A DNA stretch of 64,000 nucleotides from Heligmosomoides polygyrus polygyrus. Taxonomy: Eukaryota; Nematoda; Chromadorea; Rhabditida; Heligmosomidae. Within the stretch, counting starts at the first letter, position 1; each line of letters opens with the position of its first letter. The DNA is taken from positions 4,471,658 through 4,535,657 of the forward strand of contig OX377206.1 in NCBI GenBank assembly GCA_947396885.1, read 5' to 3'. Under the pieces are notes generated by a model. It was not told where the DNA came from, did not search any database, and saw only the letters and a list, made by a program, of their open reading frames with translations. Shown piece after piece: positions 10,633-22,062 of the stretch. Made by a program: the position numbers and the translations under genes.

Positions 10633-13600
10633 TTAATAGAAATCTATTATCACAGTCAACATATACAACGGATGAAACGCTAGAACCTCTCGTCGGGAAT
10701 ATATGTAGTCGTCTAACCGCGCTTCGACAGCCCATGCGTACTCTCCGTCGTGAGGATCGATTGAGAAAGACTGAAAAGTTGGTGCTTGCCTTTTTGAGAG
10801 AAAAAGTACTCAATTAAGAGAGACTGAGGTGACATGTCTAGAGTCACTCACTCTCATTCTGTGCGTTATGTCGTCAAGAAGATCATGCTGCTTCACTGGT
10901 ATCACTTCGTCAACAGCATCCGGTGGAACGTCTGGTTTCCGTTCTTGAGTGTAGTAGTTGTACTCATAGTAGAACATGGACATCAGAGCGAAGCCAGCGA
11001 TCACCACAAACATTGCTCCTGAAGTCGTGGAATGTTGGAAGAAATAAGAAGAGGGTTATGTAGGGCTCTAGGTGTCAGGATATACACGTTCTCACAAGGA
11101 GAGCCTCCAAAGTGACGAGGAGCTTTTGCGGTGCAATTTTTAAAGGATGTAGGGTCCCGTGTAGGGAGTCCAAAACCATAGCTAGTTTTTTTTTTCGGAA
11201 TTCCCTTCCGTTGTCGAAAAAAGGCCTGTTAAGACGTGAGTGCAGAGTTCATCGCGCCCTGCCGCCCCACACCAGGAGGTGGTCGGTTGGCGTAGTGGAT
11301 AGTTTTGTGCTTCACAGGAACGCGGTCGTTGGTTCGATTCTCACATATTCTCATATGCTGGTGCTTTTGCATTTTGCGAGTTATCGTCAGTGAAACCCTT
11401 TATCCCCATTTCCAACACATTTTTGAACAAAAACATGGCAACAAATGTCGTTTACGTTCATCAGTGCGGGGCGGCAAAGCACGATTAACTCCGCGCTCAC
11501 ACCTTCACAGGCCTCTTTTCGACCACGGAAGAGGATTCCAAAAAAACTAACCATGGTTTTCGACTACCCACAAGGGGCCCTACATCTTATAAAAATTCCA
11601 TCGCAAAAGCTCACCGCCAGTTTGGAGGCTCTCCTTGTCAGAGAAAAAAGCCGCGACGCGACCGCATCGCGTCGATTGGTTGGCGTTTAGTCGAAACTCT
11701 TGGAAAATGAGAACAACATACCAGCGTAGGCGAAGAATTCGGTGGCCATGTTCGAGAAGAGGTCGAGCGCTGTGATCAGGACAATAATCGAATCTCCGAC
11801 GGCGGTGGTGAATAACCAAAGCGCTTGCACTAAGGCCTTCATAGAAGGGGCTGACTGAAAAACGAGTGATTTCCTTAGAAGTTTATGAAGAATGTTTCTA
11901 TAAAATACAGTTAATTTTTTAGTAAGCGAAGTGGGAGGGGGGCCCTAGGCCTAGGAGAGGTCAGAAAAAAAAACTTTTGAACAACCAAAAGCCGGAGACA
12001 TAAATCTTGCTTGAGGGGTTATTTATTATTTATTATTATTGATATTATTGTTATTTATTGACTAATCTGACATTCCTTCTTGTATAAAGACGTAGTACGG
12101 TAGGTTACGGGATCAGCAGTCGCGTCTGACGGCAAACTGATGGTCGAAGTGAATTCACGCGTGAGTGCAGCTTGGTCCAAGTGGCGCTCGTTGACTGGGG
12201 TGCTCTGCGATAGGAAGATACCGGAGCGCTTGAAGTCGAAGATATACAGAGCAGTCGTCCGGCCAGTAGCGATGTACGGCGCTGAGTGTTGGCCTGCGAC
12301 CAAGGAAGTTGAAACGCGCCTCAGCGTCATGGAGACGAAGATGCTGCGCTGGACGGCTGGAGTCACGCGCATGGACCGCATCCGAAACGAAGCTATTCGG
12401 CAGAAGTTCGGTGTCGCGCCGATAGCGGACAAGATGCGCGAAGCTCGCTTACGATGGTACGGCCACGTTCTGCGTGGAAAGGAAGATAGCGTCCGCAAGA
12501 TAGGCCTTAAGTTCGAGGTGGTAGGAAAGCGGCCTAGAGGGCGCCCGAAGCAGCGCTGGGCTGATACGTTACATAGGGACTTGAAAGCGGCTGGCGTCCA
12601 CCCTGATCTAGCGCTGGATCGGGAAAGGTGGCGTCATGACACCAGAATAGCGGACCCCGCTACGAAGCGGGACAGACGCTGAAGAAGAAGAAGAAGACGG
12701 TAGGTTACGGTACGTGCGGGTGAGTAATGATGTCGGCGTCATTCTCATCGACTTCTCCCAAACATTGGTCTATGGGGTCACCAATCTGACGTTCCCTTGT
12801 TAGTGTAGCGGCGGCGTACGGTAGGTTACGATAAGTGCGGGTGAAAGCGGCTGTTGGGATCACGAATACCGATTTACCGCATCTACCGTAGCCTACAGTA
12901 AGCAGTCGAAGTTTACGCATGTTATATTTACCATCAACACCCGAAATAACCCCTTGGGCAAAATTCGGCCGAAATCGGTGATCATGACCCCGACAGCTTT
13001 GTTCATTAGTACCCACAGTAACCTACCGTAATCGGTCGATATTCCAAAGGCGGATGTCAGATTCGTGATCTCAGCCCCGAATAACGGTTTCGAACGAGGT
13101 ATGGGCCATTTTTTTCGACTTCTCCCCTTTTCCTTGGAAATTTGACAACAAAAATTCCTCAGATGTTTTTCGATTTGTGATGGAAGTCCTAATTATTGAA
13201 ACGTTTGACAGAGCAGTACAGTAGCTTTGCCACTAATTTCCAGAATCAATTGGTTGGTCAAGGATATGAGGACGTATGCGACGCTCTCGCTGAGCGCTAT
13301 CCCAGCAAATCAATAAATCGTAGTAGACTTAGGATGTGAGGAATCGTGTGAAATCAATAAAAATCAATGGAGCCAAAAATTGCGGATTTCTTTTATGCCT
13401 CAACCACGCCCGCTTGGAACAGCCCCGCCCACTTTAGACGCGGAAATGTAGCTTTTTTTTTTTTTGAAAAATTCTCCGAACACGTGCACCGTAGCTAAAA
13501 TTGATCGACATAAGTTAGTTCGTATGGTTTGAACCTAGCTTGTACTTGCGCCGTCACGCGGTATCGCATCACCGTAGATATCGATTTTTTTGCGCCGCCA

Positions 13601-14216
13601 GATCGATATCTATTCCGACTATGGTGCCGTGCCGCGCAGCGGCACAACTATAAACTAGGGCTAAAACCATAATGTCATGAATGGCACATAGAGGAAAACA
13701 ATTTTGATTGTCGATCAATACCGAATCAATGCGTATTTCGTGTGTAATTTTATGGAACACTTTACCCATAAGGGTATAAACCATGCGCGTGCTTCGTTAC
13801 GGAATGTAATAGTTAGTGTGATAAAAAAGTGCAGAAAAGAAAGCAACGCACCTGAGAATAAGCAAACTCGTAACCAGTAATTGAGAAGAGAATCTCGGCC
13901 GCAGTAATAATAACAATTTGAGGTATTTGCCATAGAATGGATACAGAATTCGACTGTACCACTTGATTAATATGCTTTACCGGTTTATCCTGAAACAAAC
14001 TCGTATTATGTAGTTGGAAGAATTTCCTCAAGCAGCAGAAAAATCTAAAGAAAAACCACGTCACGTGCCTTGGTGCCCGTTAATGCCAGAATGTAGACGG
14101 CGCCCTGTTCGTGGACTTCCATAAACACTCCCGTAGCCTTGACGGTGATATTGCTCTTGTCTGGCGTCTTGAATCCAACGTTCTTCGGTGTACCGTCAAG
14201 GTAGTACAATTGCCAT
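10633..14216 (-). CDS. Duplicated 3' end of the transporter (five exons, block A)
   Basis: Exons 14069-14216, 13852-13989, 11722-11854, 10852-11018 and 10633-10770 match exons 18-22 of the transporter, with all splice sites intact. Compared with block B, the first exon has one replacement (T to S in DKTN/DKSN) and two silent changes, the second four silent, the third three silent, the fourth none. The last exon carries a 4-nt insertion near 10703 that replaces PDERF with a new 23-residue tail ending IIDFY. No upstream transporter exons precede it in block A. It could be a 3' alternative for the same gene (from exon 17 at 39909), a decaying duplicate, or an assembly artefact from divergent haplotypes. 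Confidence 0.75.
11094..11639. mobile_element. Short TIR element with tRNA-like segment (block A)
   Basis: Inverted arms of about 200 bp: left CACAAGGAGAGCCTCC, right its complement ending near 11639. The left arm ends in a tRNA-like stretch (A box TGGCGTAGTGGA, B box GGTTCGATTCTC, 11282-11342). Same insertion in block B at 35694-36225, in the intron between transporter exons 20 and 21. Confidence 0.75.
12111..12696 (+). mobile_element. 5'-truncated RTE insertion, block A only
   Basis: Flanked by a 14-bp target duplication ACGGTAGGTTACGG (12097-12110 and 12697-12710). Ends with (GAA)n. Block B near 36695 has one unbroken copy of the target. Sits in the intron between the copies of exons 19 and 20. 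Confidence 0.93.
12140..12682 (+). pseudogene. RTE reverse transcriptase C-terminus
   Basis: 181-codon open frame equal to the end of the RTE protein (VNSRVSAAWSKWRSLTGVL to GKRPRGRPKQRW). No RT catalytic motif, so only a tail fragment. Open throughout, which suggests recent insertion. Confidence 0.9.
13532..13661. mobile_element. Palindromic MITE (block A)
   Basis: Right end GGCACAACTATAAACTAGGGC before TAA; left end a diverged complement; centre GATATCGAT. Same copy at 37526-37653 in block B. Confidence 0.75.
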
Positions 14217-14619
14217 CTGAAGATGGAGGCGATTTATTGGCACAGCGCAGGGTAGGAGCATTTGTTCAGCTCGAGTGCGCCGTGTATTCTACTTTCCTTG
14301 TGCGATATTTGGTTGGTCAGAAAGTCTTGAGCCGTTTGACATTTTCCTTTTTCTATTTTTTATTCAGCATACAACGGAATTTACCTTATTTACAATACAA
14401 TCACCACCGCTAGTCACTCTAGTCCCAGAGCTAATGATCAGGTAAGTTATTCCCTTCTCGTAGAGCTGGGGAGACTGGGAGTCAAGCAGACCGCTGACTG
14501 CCCTTTCAGGGTCTTCTGCCTTTCCGAAATTTTCTCCTTCTCTAGGAATGACTTAAGGGGCGAAATAAGTTATAGTCAAAGGAACGCGGTGGGTGGGGAA
14601 CCGAAACCCATTCCAGTTC

Positions 14620-14748
14620 GTGCGCGTGTGCGCGCGACGCGCGACGCGATGCCATGCGTAGTGGCCGAATTGATCAATCGCGTCGCTCGATCAATTTGGC
14701 CACTACGCATGGACCGCGTCGCGCCTCACGTGCACACTAAACTAGGCC
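14620..14748. mobile_element. Palindromic MITE cut at the duplication border
   Basis: Arms pair around ATTGATCAATCGCGTCGC. The right end is complete (CACTAAACTAGGCC then TTAA), but the left end lacks the last 15 or so bases. The missing part coincides exactly with the right border of the A/B similarity (14619 / 38642). Confidence 0.7.
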
Positions 14749-14751
14749 TTA

Positions 14752-15174
14752 ACCATTGCACCCTCCCAATCATTTACCTCAAGGACTCCGCAAAAATAAA
14801 ACATGTTCTGTTACTACTTGGAGGACGGAGATTTTTCCTATACTAATCGTTCTTGCTGTTCCTGCGTACTGTTGAGACAGTTCGCTTGTGAATCCACACG
14901 CACGTTAGACGACACAGAAAGAAAATACTGTTTCCCCGTTACTCTTCTGATAGCTAAAAATCCTTGTGAAGAGCAGCACTATCAGAGCAGAAACAGTATA
15001 AGACGCAGAAACCCTACATCGTATTTTCAAAGCGGATAGGGGTGAAGACAACGTTTCGTGAGCAAGCACTTTATCGAAGTACGTACAGCAGCTATTCACT
15101 TCAATGCCGTGACGGTGTACTAGCACCTGTTTTCAACCTAACTACGAATTTCTCTTAGAACGCCACTGTTTCAG
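14752..15174. other. No gene recognised
   Basis: Unique-looking sequence. Short ORFs without splice or family support. A small inverted repeat CTGATAG/CTATCAG near 14950-14995. Confidence 0.4.
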
Positions 15175-15804
15175 GAAAAAATAGGTCTTTTCAAGTGAAG
15201 ATCACCGCTCTGTTCGATGTATCGGTAATCCATCGATGATCATGGAGAAGACGTACTCGTGACGACCACGGCCATTCGCAACGTGCGTCTCTTTTCTTCT
15301 TTCCTTTAGGTCATTTCTTACATCTTCGTCGCACGGACGGTGTTAGTGCTCTCTTCAGCCAAACCAAATCCCGCCGCGTGCCGAGGGTTTATATAGGCTC
15401 GCCGGTAGGCGGAGCCTAATCCCAGAGACGCGGAGGAGCGCATTAGTGTAGATGGCACTGGCACCTAGTATCATGGATTATTTTATTAGACAGCTACAAT
15501 AATGCCGAGTGATTGGAATTTTATTTGTTCGCATCCTTCATTGCCAATCTGAGGAAAATAGCTACTGTGGTAAAAACGTCGGCGTACGCTTAAAAAAATC
15601 CCCTCTGTCTAGCGAAGTATTGATCCTGCCATGACCGAGTGACTGTGCCGCAACCGGCTTCATTTCCTTTCTCTTCTTTTTTTTTTTGAAAGGCCTTTCC
15701 GATCTGCAAGGAGGTGTCGGTAGATCCTGCTCAGGTCATTTATGCATGTGTCCGAACGGAGGTGGCTGTTGCGATTTCGTACCGAAGAATGTTACACAAT
15801 GTTC
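15175..15804. repeat. 620-bp repeat, copy 1
   Basis: Direct copy of 17040-17830, sharing AAGTGRAGATCACC, GGTTTATATAGGCTCG and TTATTTTATTAGACAGCTAC segments. Interrupted by the element at 15805-16566. Confidence 0.75.
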
Positions 15805-16566
15805 GGTAGTAGTGTACTTAGTGTACCGCACTAAATCTTGTTCAAAACAGGTCTACTATGGGTAATCTGCCATGGGAAGAAGGAATATCATAGTCGTTTT
15901 TTGCGGAAATGCCTTATAAGCGCGCTATTCTAAGTATGCGCGGATCGCCCAAGGCCTTGCGAAATAGCGCGCGCTGGTAAGAGACGCAGAGTGCGCGTCT
16001 CCTACCGATGCACACTATTTCGCCGTCTCTAAGAGGTTAGCCAAAGCATAAGCCTTGAAATCTCTAAAAACCTTGAAACCTCTGTTCTGTGCTCTCCTCC
16101 GCTGACGAGGGCGCGGGTCAGACCTCATAATTGGGCAGGGGAGGGACTCCAGGGTGTGGCTCACGTGACGCACCCGTGTTAAGATTGCCATCATCCTGGA
16201 GTCCCCTCCCTAGCCCAATACGGAAGCAAATAAGACACGGATCTGTAATCAAAACGAGGAGATAAGACTGCATTTACATTCGCTGTGTGTACTTGTACTT
16301 AGTCGTCATGCTTGTGCGCCACGGGATGCCTCCCCCCCCCCCCTCGAAGACGGCCGCGAATGCGTGCTAGTAGGGTGCGGAGTCTCTGCGTCTCTTGCCA
16401 GCGCGCTCTATTTCGCAAGGCCTTGGGCGATCCGAACATAGTATAACGCGCTTATAAGGCATTTCCGCAAAAAACGACTATGATATTCGTTCTTCCCATG
16501 GCAGATTACCCATAGTAGACCTGTTTTGAACAAGATTTAGTGCGGTACACTAAGTACACTAGTGCC
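15805..16566. mobile_element. hAT-like non-autonomous element with 8-bp target duplication
   Basis: Target duplication CAATGTTC (15797-15804 and 16567-16574); the sister repeat at about 17798 has a single CAATGTGC. Inverted ends of about 190 bp starting GG. No transposase. An inner hairpin at 16131-16219 and a 12-C run at 16332 lie in the middle. Confidence 0.75.
16131..16219. repeat. Nested hairpin repeat
   Basis: Arms TTGGGCAGGGGAGGGACTCC and complement around a short loop. Related arms occur at 18413-18436 and about 19026. Confidence 0.6.
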
Positions 16567-17039
16567 CAATGTTCTTTCGATGTTCTCGAATTTTGTGAAT
16601 TTTTTCTATGGATATAACAGAACCAACATTTGTGAGCCAACACTTTATCAAAATAGGGCCATCCGTCCAATGTCAAACTATGCGCTAACACATGTTCTTA
16701 ACCTAGCTGAAGTTGAAGTGCTCTTTAAAACACTATTATTCCGGGCCCGGATTCATCAAGCAATGGGTGTAGGTAGAGATACCGCAAGGGAATCAATGGT
16801 AAGGTACAACTGGGCCTCTCACGAGAACAGCTGTTCTCACTGGAGCGCCATTTTGTCAATGGGGCACGAAGGATTCGCGGGTGTGCGAATGTACCCACGA
16901 CGATCGGCGGGTTTTCTCTACCCACTGATATACCCACGATTTGACGGGTAAAGTTTATCATGAATCGTTTGTATGTCTACGCTCCATACCCAGCATACCC
17001 TCGAGTATGCGCGTTGATGAATTCGGACCCTGAAAAAAA

Positions 17040-17830
17040 GCAGGTTTTTCAAGTGGAGATCACCAGTCTGTCTCTGCAATCCATTGATGGTCATGGACAG
17101 CGGGGGTCGAGCGTTCTATCCCCTCGTCCGCCTGTCCCACCCACCCCGAACCCCCTGGGCTTGCTCGAGAGTCCAGTGGCTGCTTTGCGAGATAGTGGAG
17201 ACGCAGACATTTGCCACGCCTCTGTTTAAAGGGCGGGGGTAGAACGCTACTCCGCCATGGACAGCAGACCGTATTGGATACGACACCGGCCGCTCGCAAC
17301 ATGTGTCTAACTTCTTCTTTCAACCAGGGCAATCTCTTCAGTCCCCGACGGGTTGTTCAGTTGTTTAGCAAACCAGTTCACCTGCGTACCCGCGGGTTTA
17401 TATAGGCTCGTCGATAGGCGGAGCCTAATCCCAGAGACGTAGAGGAGTGAGTTAATGTAAGTGGCACTGGCACCTAGTGTTAGGGATTATTTTATTAGAC
17501 AGCTACAATAGTGCCGAGTGAATGGAATTTTATGTGTTGGTATCCTCCATTGTCAATCTGAGGAAAACGGCTCTTGCGGTAAAAACGTCGGATTTCGCCT
17601 AAAAAATGCCTTCTGCCTAGCGTTGTGTTGATCCTGCTCATGACCCAGTGAGTGTGCTGCAACCGGCTTCATTCCCTTCTTTCTTTTCTTTTTGGCATTT
17701 CCGATGTGCACGGAGGTGTCGGTAGATCCTGCTCAGGTCATGCATGCATGTGTCCGAATGGAGATGGCTGCTGCGACCTCATACCGGATGATGTTGCACA
17801 ATGTGCTTCCGATGTTCTCCAATTTTGTGA
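17040..17830. repeat. 620-bp repeat, copy 2
   Basis: Second copy of the 15175 repeat, interrupted by the small TIR element at 17111-17247. Holds a TATATAGG box near 17400 but no ORF of note. Confidence 0.7.
17111..17247. mobile_element. Small TIR element
   Basis: Ends GCGTTCTATCCCC and GGGGGTAGAACGC. Inverted relative of 23482-23622, with which it shares the interior (ACATTTGCCACGCCTCTGTT). Confidence 0.65.
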
Positions 17831-18274
17831 ATTTTTTCTGCGGATATAATAGAACCAGCACCACTGGAAGATTTTGAAGCATCTTCCAACAAATGCCGGC
17901 TCTCCATCTATATGGGTAGACGGCCTTGGGGTGGATTGCTCTATTTCGACAAGATCTCTGCTTACGAAACAATCCCAATAGGGGGGGGGGGGGGGGGTAG
18001 AGAGAGAGATCCACCTTATACACACTCATTGCCAAGTGGGTTGGGATGGATACACCAAGAGGACGAGGGATAGAGCGAACGTAACGTTGCAAGGTGGACC
18101 CCCCCCCCTCATTTAGGAATGCACCAAGCGAGGGACGCTAGGGTAGTTGGAGGGGGGCACCTTATAAGAAGTGTCAATAACACGAAAAAATAAACGATGA
18201 CACACTGATTGTAAAGAAAACAAACAAGCAATGCTCTATCTCTTGTCGCATGAGCGGAGGAGAACACAGATTTA

Positions 18275-18409
18275 GCCCTAGTTTATACTTGCGCCACCAC
18301 GCGTCGCGGCACCACGATCGCCATAGATATCGATTTTTCGCGCTGTCCGATCAATATCTATCCAGACCATCGTACCGCGTCGCGCAGCAGCGCAAGTATA
18401 AACTAGGGC
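18275..18409. mobile_element. Palindromic MITE, TTA target duplication
   Basis: GCCCTAGTTTATACTTGCGC at the left, complement at the right, TTA on both sides (18272-18274, 18410-18412). Centre ATATCGAT. Same subfamily as 45943, 47728 and 56040. Confidence 0.85.
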
Positions 18410-18423
18410 TTAGGCAGGGGAAG

Positions 18424-19036
18424 GGACTCCAGGGTGAAGAACATTACATTGCACGGCTCTGCAACTAGTTCCTAGCGCCGATTAGCGATGGAGCGTTCTG
18501 CGCTTGCGGCCTCTTGTACGCCCACCATGACTTGCCGGCAAGGGTCTCGGGGCGCTGTGGATAGTGGCATTGCTTCATGCGAGAGGTCAGGGTTCGATTC
18601 TCTTTCGCTATGATGTTTTTGAATTTCAACTGACCTGTTGAGATTTGAGGGGTTTTGACGACTACACAATTTTTAGGCGTTTTCTCTTCGAATTTTCCAG
18701 TTGTATGTGCATAGACACACGAAGTTCGCAGAACCCAGCTGCGGAGAACAGAGTTTCCACACTAGTGGCTTGTATGAACCGCACCTTTCCCTTGCCTAAA
18801 ACCCGGCGTAAAGTCATTTCCTAACCAAACACCGCAAAGAAACTCGAATTGTGGGAACAGCAGCAGTAGAACGCTTCACCAGGGAGGCTATGATGATAAA
18901 TGACGAAACGTTGGGGGGGGGGGGGGGAGCGGATGAAGGAGCATGGATGGCACCCAAAAGTTTCCGCGCTCCATCGCTAATCGGCGCTAAGGACTAGTTG
19001 CAGATCCGTGCAATGTAATTGAACTCTTCCAGGGTG
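18424..19036. mobile_element. Inverted-repeat element of about 610 bp
   Basis: About 70-bp arms at 18424-18494 and 18967-19036 (CTAATCGGCGCTAAGGACTA at the right). A tRNA-like stretch with B box GGGTTCGATTCTC at 18545-18605 is inside. No ORF. A 15-G run at 18913. Confidence 0.6.
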
Positions 19037-19689
19037 TGGCTCAAGTGGCGCACCCCTGTCAAATTATGGTGCTCCCCCCCCCCCCCCCCCCCAAGTAACG
19101 TAGCCCAAGCGATGCTTTCACCCTAACCCGCTTTGGAAATTCGACGTAGCGTTTCTGCGTTTTATACAGTTTCAGATTCCACTGTTTTTCACGAGGATTT
19201 TTGGCCATTTAATTGCTAACGTAATCATTATTTCACGTAGTATGTTCCATGTCCAACCGTCGCTGAATCTTGGCATAATTTTAAACTGGAAACTCTTGGT
19301 CTCGAAGTCAAAGCAATTCTGCGATTCCAGTAATCATTATTGTTTATATTTAGCGTTTGAGGACAACTTCCAATTACATCAGACTCACGAGTTAACGGAG
19401 AAACGAAATGCATTCGAAGGAGGCTCCAATCTGTTAAATGTGAACTAAGATAGCGGCACTTAACCTTCTAGCTTGCCTGCTGAATTCCATTGGTAATGTG
19501 CTCTGCTATAGTCGCTCCTCTCTCAAAAATTCGGAAAACCACGCTGCATAAACGACTTGTTTGACACAATCAGAGGCCACATGCTCGTCTATCCCGAGCC
19601 TGTTTGGATTGGACCCCCCAACGGGGGACAGGAGCATACGGCTTCAGGATGCATGCCATGTCGATTTTCTGCCAGAATTGACCAACCGA

Positions 19690-20050
19690 GGTGGAAGTCA
19701 GGTGATTATGATGGCCGACGGAAGGAGTTTACATCGGGGAGGAGGGGGTGGGGAGGGGGAGAGCTTCGATCGACCAGTCAAGACCGATCAATATTATCGA
19801 TCTTGGGCTTTCTCTCAAATTTATCCAATCGGGGTGGTTGTCACGTGATCATGACGGCCGACTGAAGGGCTTTGCAGCAGGAAGAAAATTTCGAGCAGGA
19901 TATTGTCGGGATTCAAAAGACGCTCCTCAGAGGTCAATTAAAAGACGTGCTACAGACCGATTAGGCAATCAGTATCGATAGGCTTTATCAATACTCTTAA
20001 CGACAGTATCGATCCATCCGAGCGGGGTGGGAGTCACGCGAGAATTCTAT
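19690..20050 (+). repeat. Diverged tandem repeat
   Basis: Three related units, each with a GGGGTGGnnGTCACGTGATC-like core followed by ATGACGGCCGACTGAAGG or a variant. Related on the opposite strand to 23145-23400. The open frames over it arise from the repeat. Confidence 0.5.
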
Positions 20051-20234
20051 TAATTCACCCAAACAGAAGAAACAGTATGTCATCTCTACGACACGTTTTG
20101 TAGAGCTGAATCTCATCAACTTTTTAGGAGACACCTTTAAAGTTTTTATCTGCTGAAGGAAACATGCTGTCGAACTTGCACACTAATACAAGAAAATTTT
20201 ATTTGCACAGCACATGGTACGGAGATGGCACACA

Positions 20235-20519
20235 GATGAAGGACGATACCCAATCCCTTTTGGAATTCGCCACGCACTCCCCTTCTACGGAATGTCACGG
20301 AGGCGATTTGAATGCGTATTTGACCATGCAATAACTTGCGGTGGTCTGCTGATGAACAAGTCAGTGCTTTGTCTTTCCCAGACAAGCCTGTTACCAACTC
20401 AGCGACCCCAGAAGGCTGGAAGGCCTGATTGGCCTGCGCAAGAAATCCGAACCAGGAACTTGGTATCGGGTACACGCGGCAGCAGGCACCTTTTCCGACT
20501 GCGCCACACACGCCCACAT
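20235..20519 (-). mobile_element. tRNA-derived SINE
   Basis: Head (A box side) at the right, tail GGACGATACCCAATCC at the left. Follows the family consensus seen at 41816-42105. Confidence 0.75.
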
Positions 20520-20824
20520 AGGTGTGGTTTTCAGTTTGCGCGTCATGTCCAAAGTCCCTTTGATGGGCGCCACATTTCAATAGATAATGTTCACAAGAAC
20601 TCCTATTCACAGAAACCTTCATTACAGCAAGTATAACACATACAGAAATAATACACTACTGAATACAAATACACTACTGAACCTGGGCAATTATACGCAC
20701 AATTTGTAAAATGCTAAAATCTATAATCCCGTATACAGTTATATCCGTTTCCATAGCCGTTCTCTGTGCCCGTAGATCGATTCGGGAAAGACTGATCTGA
20801 AAGAAGGAATGAATCAGAGAGGAG

Positions 20825-20886
20825 TTGAACCTGCATCACCTATTTACCAATCAGGATGCTACGCCACTACACCATTAGCGCCGTTT
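20825..20886 (-). repeat. tRNA-like sequence
   Basis: A box TGGTGTAGTGGCG and B box GGTTCAACTCC on minus. Stems are imperfect; likely a pseudo-tRNA. Confidence 0.4.
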
Positions 20887-21026
20887 GATCATACAACGTT
20901 CACACCTACTGAACTTGAAGCCACTGTCTCGAATGATTCCTCTAAGATCCTTCTGCCTAACTGGTTATCCCATGAGTGAGTACTGATTGATCCCATGAGA
21001 TGTGGGTGTTGGATGAGTCAAATAGC

Positions 21027-21095
21027 ACCAGTGGTGTAGTGGGTTTGCACTTTGGCCAGCAAGCGAACGGTGCGGGTCCGAGTCTCGCCAAGCGC
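21027..21095 (+). repeat. tRNA-like sequence
   Basis: A box TGGTGTAGTGGG and B box GGGTCCGAGTCTC on plus. Acceptor pairing not convincing. Lies about 100 bp beyond the stop of the small gene at 21198. Confidence 0.4.
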
Positions 21096-21197
21096 ATTAA
21101 CTCATTTCTACTCCTTCTCCTGCATCATGAGTTCAGTGAAGGGGTTGTGGGTGTTTTCGGAGAAGAAACCCACCATGTTACGCGAAGTTTTTATCGC

Positions 21198-21716
21198 TCA
21201 TCCGAGCAGTTTCGCAATTCGACTGCTTCGACGGCATCTTGACGGCGATATGTTACGATGGGTTCGCTTCTTGCCTGTAAGAACGGGGATTTCCTTGTAG
21301 AATGACAACGCAGACCTCCTTTCCATGTGCCTGAGTTATGGAAAATTGCAAACTTACGAATATTTTTGCAGAAGAAGCTTTCGAAGAGATCGGAGTGCTT
21401 CGTGACCTTGGTCTTCGGCACTTTGTATGGCGCCCATTTCCAGTACTTTGTTTTCATCAGTTCATCGTCAAGATCCACCATTACGGACGACGATGGCCCT
21501 GGGTTCAGCTCCATGTCTAGCTCCTTGTTCAGCTTCGCCGCCAAGGCTGCTTCAACAGGCTCTGCAGAAAAATTTCGTTCAGATTTTCTTCTTAACAATT
21601 CGAACAGTTTAAAATTTTGCTCTACGCTTACCGGTATCGTCATGCTGCTTCTGCGCAGCTTGGCACGTCGTACAGAAGCGACATACGACCATTTTTCGGA
21701 CTCTTCCGCCGGCCAT
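21198..21716 (-). CDS. Small three-exon gene of unknown function with a 2A-like motif
   Basis: Exons 21632-21716, 21358-21561 and 21198-21274 join in phase to 121 codons plus stop. Introns are 70 and 83 nt, with donors GTAAGC and GTAAGT and acceptors TTTCTGCAG and TTCTTACAG. The N-terminus has a cysteine cluster (CRFCTTC, aa 12-18). Then comes an alanine/lysine-rich helix (VEAALAAKLNKEL), DMELNPGP at aa 44-51, an aromatic block KYWKWAPYKVPKTK, and a basic C-terminus rich in R, K and S ending AKLLG. I do not recognise the family. Real-gene evidence is the precise short introns and phase continuity; no transcript evidence is available. Nearest neighbours are SINE copies and a tRNA-like sequence. 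Confidence 0.55.
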
Positions 21717-21799
21717 CACTGATTGAGAGCCTTTAACAGTTGTTATTATTCTAATAGAGGGGACAAAAAGATAAATGTCAGCGATAGCTGTTTCACTTG

Positions 21800-22062
21800 T
21801 GAGATGCGCCATGCACTCTAATACTACAGAGTGTCCTGAAAGGAGTTTGAATGCTTATTCGGTTATAGAATGACTTGCAGTGGACAAGGTGCAATGAAGG
21901 AGTCAGTACTGTATTATCCCCAGATAGGTCTGGTACCGATTCTTCGACCACGAAATGATGGAAGGGTTTGTTCGCCAGTACGGAAAATACGAACCAAGTA
22001 CCCCGAATCGGAGTGCACGAGACAGTCGGCACTCCTTCGACTGAGCTACCACGCACCCAACC
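21800..22062 (-). mobile_element. tRNA-derived SINE, diverged
   Basis: Family body and head recognisable (CGACCACGAAATGATGGAAG, GAGCTACCACGC); tail shortened. Confidence 0.65.

Noticed and set aside
12055..12498. 147-codon minus-strand frame
   Set aside because: Antisense shadow of the RTE tail at 12140-12682.
19557..19981. Overlapping 77-102 codon frames
   Set aside because: They fall in a diverged tandem repeat and repeat with its units.
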